The notes beneath the pieces were generated by a model that worked only from the letters and a program-made list of their open reading frames with translations, did no database searches and had not been told where the DNA came from. From Lachnospiraceae bacterium (GTDB lineage Bacteria > Bacillota > Clostridia > Lachnospirales > Lachnospiraceae), in contig JAFVXW010000087.1 in the NCBI GenBank assembly GCA_017500935.1, positions 1 through 64,000 on the forward strand: DNA of 64,000 nt, read 5' to 3'. Below, one piece after another: positions 61,782 through 64,000 of this stretch (positions within the stretch are counted from its first letter, which is position 1; each line of letters begins with the position of its first letter). Position numbers and translations under genes: made by a program.

Positions 61782-62780
61782 ATGTTACTGGATAACAAGA
61801 CAATTCTGATTACCGGCGGAACAGGTTCTTTCGGTAAATGCTTTACCAAATATGTAATGGAACATTACAATCCCAAGAAGGTAATTATTTATTCCCGCGA
61901 TGAGTTCAAACAGTGGATGATGCAGAATGAATTCAAACAGTATGAAGACAAGATGCGTTATTTCATCGGCGATGTGCGTGATCTGGAACGTTTAAAGCGT
62001 GCATTTGTGGGTGTTGATTATGTCATCCATGCAGCAGCATTAAAGCAGGTTCCTGCCTGTGAATACAACCCCAACGAGGCGATCAAGACCAATATCCACG
62101 GTGCTATGAATATCATTGAAGCAGCACTGGATTCCGATGTTAAGAAAGTGGTGGCATTATCCACAGATAAAGCGGTAAATCCTGTAAACCTCTACGGCGG
62201 AACCAAGCTTGTAAGCGATAAGCTTTTCATTGCTGCCAATGCATATGTGGGCAGCAAGGATGTGAATTTCTCCATCGTCAGATACGGCAATGTGGCAGGC
62301 AGCCGCGGTTCTATCATCCCGCTGTTTAAGAAGCTGATCGCTGACGGCGTGGAAGAACTTCCGATCACAGATCTTCGCATGACCCGTTTCTGGATCAGTC
62401 TGGAAGAAGGCGTACAGCTCGTGATCAAGGCGCTGGAAGAAGCAAAGGGCGGCGAGACCTTCATCAGCAAGATCCCTTCCTTTAAGATCACAGACCTGGC
62501 AGAAGCAATGAAGCCCGGCTGCAAGATCAAGGAAATCGGTATCCGCCCCGGTGAGAAGCTTCATGAGATCATGGTAACAACCGAAGATTCCTTCACCACC
62601 TATGAATATGAAAAGCATTATATCGTATATCCTCAGATGACCTGGAACAACAAACAGCAGCCTGATCTGAGCGGACACAAAGTAGAGGAAGGCTTTTCCT
62701 ACAGCTCTGACAACAATACAGAGTGGCTGTCTGTGGAGGATATCAGAGAACTGCTTTCCAATCTGGAACTTGAGAAATGA
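61782..62780 (+). CDS. UDP-N-acetylglucosamine 4,6-dehydratase (inverting), PseB-like
   Basis: A 332-residue extended-SDR protein. GGTGSFG lies near residues 12-18, YSRDEFKQ near 37-44, and the catalytic block has STDKAVNP near 125-132 and YGGTK near 137-141. It makes UDP-2-acetamido-2,6-dideoxy-4-keto sugars for pseudaminic acid or related polymer sugars. No other pse genes are in the window, so the end product is open. GGAGGC lies about 9 bases before ATG 61782. The next gene is a glycosyltransferase. Confidence 0.88.
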   Translation: MLLDNKTILITGGTGSFGKCFTKYVMEHYNPKKVIIYSRDEFKQWMMQNEFKQYEDKMRYFIGDVRDLERLKRAFVGVDYVIHAAALKQVPACEYNPNEAIKTNIHGAMNIIEAALDSDVKKVVALSTDKAVNPVNLYGGTKLVSDKLFIAANAYVGSKDVNFSIVRYGNVAGSRGSIIPLFKKLIADGVEELPITDLRMTRFWISLEEGVQLVIKALEEAKGGETFISKIPSFKITDLAEAMKPGCKIKEIGIRPGEKLHEIMVTTEDSFTTYEYEKHYIVYPQMTWNNKQQPDLSGHKVEEGFSYSSDNNTEWLSVEDIRELLSNLELEK

Positions 62781-62788
62781 TAAAAATG

Positions 62789-62823
62789 CTCACCGGCGTC
62801 ACAACAGACCCGGTGAGTTTTTT
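62789..62823 (+). terminator. Terminator after the PseB-like gene
   Basis: CTCACCGG (62789-62796) pairs with CCGGTGAG (62810-62817), followed by TTTTTT. Confidence 0.87.
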
Positions 62824-62862
62824 ATACGAAAAGCGCACACTTTTTTATGAGAGGAATCGGCT

Positions 62863-63894
62863 TTGAAAAAATTAAGTATTATTGTGCCTGTTTATAATAT
62901 GGCAGCAGACGGCAAACTGGAATATTGTCTGGAATCGCTGGTGAACCAGACACTTACCGATTATGAGATCATCGCAGTAGATGACTGTTCCACGGACAAT
63001 TCCCTGGAAATCTTAAAACAGTATGAAGCAAACTATCCGGATCGCTTCCGGGCAATCCATTCGGAAGTAAACAAGCGGCAGGGCGGTGCCAAGAATATCG
63101 GATTGTCCCTTGCGCAGGGAGAGTGGATCGGTTTCATTGACAGCGATGACTGGATCACACCGGATATGTATGAGAAGCTGCTTGCGCGTGCTGAGGAAAC
63201 CGGCGCCGATATGGTCGGCTGTGACTATCATCTGACAGAAGAGCACAGCATGAAGATCGGACAGATCGTTGCCAATGGCAAAGCAGAACAAAGCGGTGTT
63301 CTGACACCTGACAAGTATCGTTCCCTGATTTTAGACAGCGGCAGTCTGGTGGTGAAGGTGTACCGCCGGGAAATTTTCATGGATCATAATATCCGTTTTC
63401 CGGAGCATATTTTCTATGAAGACAATGCGGTAAGTGATGCCATTATGCTGCATGCAAAGCATTATGAATATATTCCCGAACCCATGTATTATTATTATCA
63501 GCATGCGGCATCCACGGTGCATACCATCAATGTTTCCAGATTAAATGACCGTATGGAAGCCGGACGCGGCATTCTGCGGGAAGCAAAGCGTTTTGGGTAT
63601 CTGGAGGAGTATCGTCCGGAGATCTGCTTTGAGTTTACAAGACTTTTTTATATCAATACGCTGTTTTCCTATGTGGTGGGAAAAGGATATCGTTCTCCCG
63701 GGTTTATTAAAAAGATGGGAGATGAGATGCGGGAGGCATTTCCCGATTTTCAGAAGAATCCATACTATCAGGCACAGGTGAATCCGGAAGAAAAGAAACT
63801 GATCGCCATGCAGCAGAAGTCCACACTGCTTTTCCTGATGTATTATAAGCTTTTGTGGACTTACCGCATTCTGCGTAAAAAAATCGGAAAGTGA
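62863..63894 (+). CDS. Family 2 glycosyltransferase
   Basis: A 343-residue GT-A enzyme. The N-terminal IIVPVYNMA near 5-13, the DDCSTDNS near 46-53 and the metal motif DSDDWI near 92-97 are the family signatures. It transfers a sugar from a nucleotide donor to a surface polymer or lipid. Start is TTG at 62863 with GAGAGGA about 8 bases upstream. It lies after a PseB-like gene, so cell-surface polysaccharide synthesis is likely. Confidence 0.9.
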   Translation: MKKLSIIVPVYNMAADGKLEYCLESLVNQTLTDYEIIAVDDCSTDNSLEILKQYEANYPDRFRAIHSEVNKRQGGAKNIGLSLAQGEWIGFIDSDDWITPDMYEKLLARAEETGADMVGCDYHLTEEHSMKIGQIVANGKAEQSGVLTPDKYRSLILDSGSLVVKVYRREIFMDHNIRFPEHIFYEDNAVSDAIMLHAKHYEYIPEPMYYYYQHAASTVHTINVSRLNDRMEAGRGILREAKRFGYLEEYRPEICFEFTRLFYINTLFSYVVGKGYRSPGFIKKMGDEMREAFPDFQKNPYYQAQVNPEEKKLIAMQQKSTLLFLMYYKLLWTYRILRKKIGK

Positions 63895-63920
63895 ATGGAT
63901 TACCAATAAATGTAAAATAA

Positions 63921-63958
63921 AAACGGAGTCTGCCGGGAAAAACCGACAGGCTCCGTTT
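63921..63958. terminator. Terminator at the right edge, convergent
   Basis: AAACGGAG pairs with CTCCGTTT around an inner CCGG-like stem. It lies between the glycosyltransferase gene and a leftward frame at the window edge. Confidence 0.82.
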
Positions 63959-63973
63959 GATATAAATGCAGTA

Positions 63974-64000
63974 TTAAAGCTTCAGCAGGGCACCGGCAAT
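63974..64000 (-). CDS. Possible 3' end of a leftward gene (partial)
   Basis: On the minus strand the last nine codons from the window edge read IAGALLKL and then TAA (63974-63976). It is directly downstream of the convergent terminator, which suggests that a gene ends here. Too short to name. Confidence 0.35.
   Translation of the reverse strand: MAGALLKL

Noticed and set aside
1-64000. CRISPR array
   Set aside because: No series of regularly spaced identical repeats was seen; repeats found are isolated palindromes and hairpins.
1-64000. Transposase, integrase or phage genes
   Set aside because: None of the recognised proteins belongs to such families; the only mobile-like feature is the short palindromic element at 54853-54977.

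Overview
The window looks like a chromosomal segment of a low-to-mid GC anaerobic Firmicute, most plausibly a gut Lachnospiraceae. The basis is AGGAGG-type ribosome sites, an oxygen-sensitive enzyme set (glycyl radical enzyme, IorAB, Old Yellow Enzyme and fumarate-reductase-type flavoproteins), several xylose-isomerase-like sugar barrels, an ABC sugar importer without its own ATPase, and DUF5688. This placement is inference from gene content; only the 3' end of 23S rRNA is present.

Layout. 1-245: end of a 23S rRNA gene and its terminator, with no 5S gene following. 0.35-9.3 kb: one co-directional operon of heparinase II/III-like lyase, a truncated-architecture Old Yellow Enzyme, SDR, fumarate-reductase-like flavoprotein, sugar isomerase-like barrel, 2-hydroxyacid dehydrogenase and MATE exporter. 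9.4-15.3 kb: acyl-CoA synthetase, IorA/IorB and a sodium:solute symporter behind a 21-bp palindrome. 15.3-17 kb (minus): pssA-psd, the two steps to phosphatidylethanolamine. 17-29.3 kb: cyclophilin, sugar isomerase with a 638-aa unknown partner, an AAA ATPase with an altered Walker B, a phytoene-desaturase-like/ferredoxin-reductase-like pair, rhodanese lipoprotein, OGG1-type glycosylase, Bcp, ArsC-like protein, an acyltransferase with zinc ribbon, and a TetR regulator with an obvious palindromic operator.

29.3-33.7 kb: a redox gene set (FMN split barrel with a PCP_red-like tail, NAD-dependent SDR, DUF1295 steroid-reductase-like membrane protein, small membrane protein, UroD-like protein). 33.8-38.7 kb: NhaC antiporter (minus), a small-ORF/terminator/XRE leader arrangement, an orphan glycyl radical enzyme and a 73-aa helical protein. 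38.8-50.1 kb: carbohydrate region, with AraC and GH51 divergently arranged over direct repeats, an LCP protein, a beta-helix protein, and a three-gene minus operon (isomerase, Gfo/Idh oxidoreductase, isomerase) divergent from an ABC sugar importer.

50.1-64 kb: endonuclease/exonuclease/phosphatase protein, PlsC, PrcB-like lipoprotein, YitT, ROK kinase plus SIS isomerase, a multi-hairpin intergenic element, then a MoxR/VWA operon (DUF5688, an amber-interrupted gene, VWA/DUF2201, MoxR ATPase, leucine-rich-repeat protein, methionine-sulfoxide reductase fRMsr), and finally a PseB-like dehydratase and a family 2 glycosyltransferase of a surface-polysaccharide locus.

The strongest candidates for poorly described biology are the MoxR/VWA operon, the 29-32 kb redox operon with its DUF1295 member, the flavoprotein operon at 2-8 kb, and the leader-ORF/XRE/glycyl-radical arrangement. 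Functions beyond family level are inferences. All calls come from reading the sequence; no database search was run.
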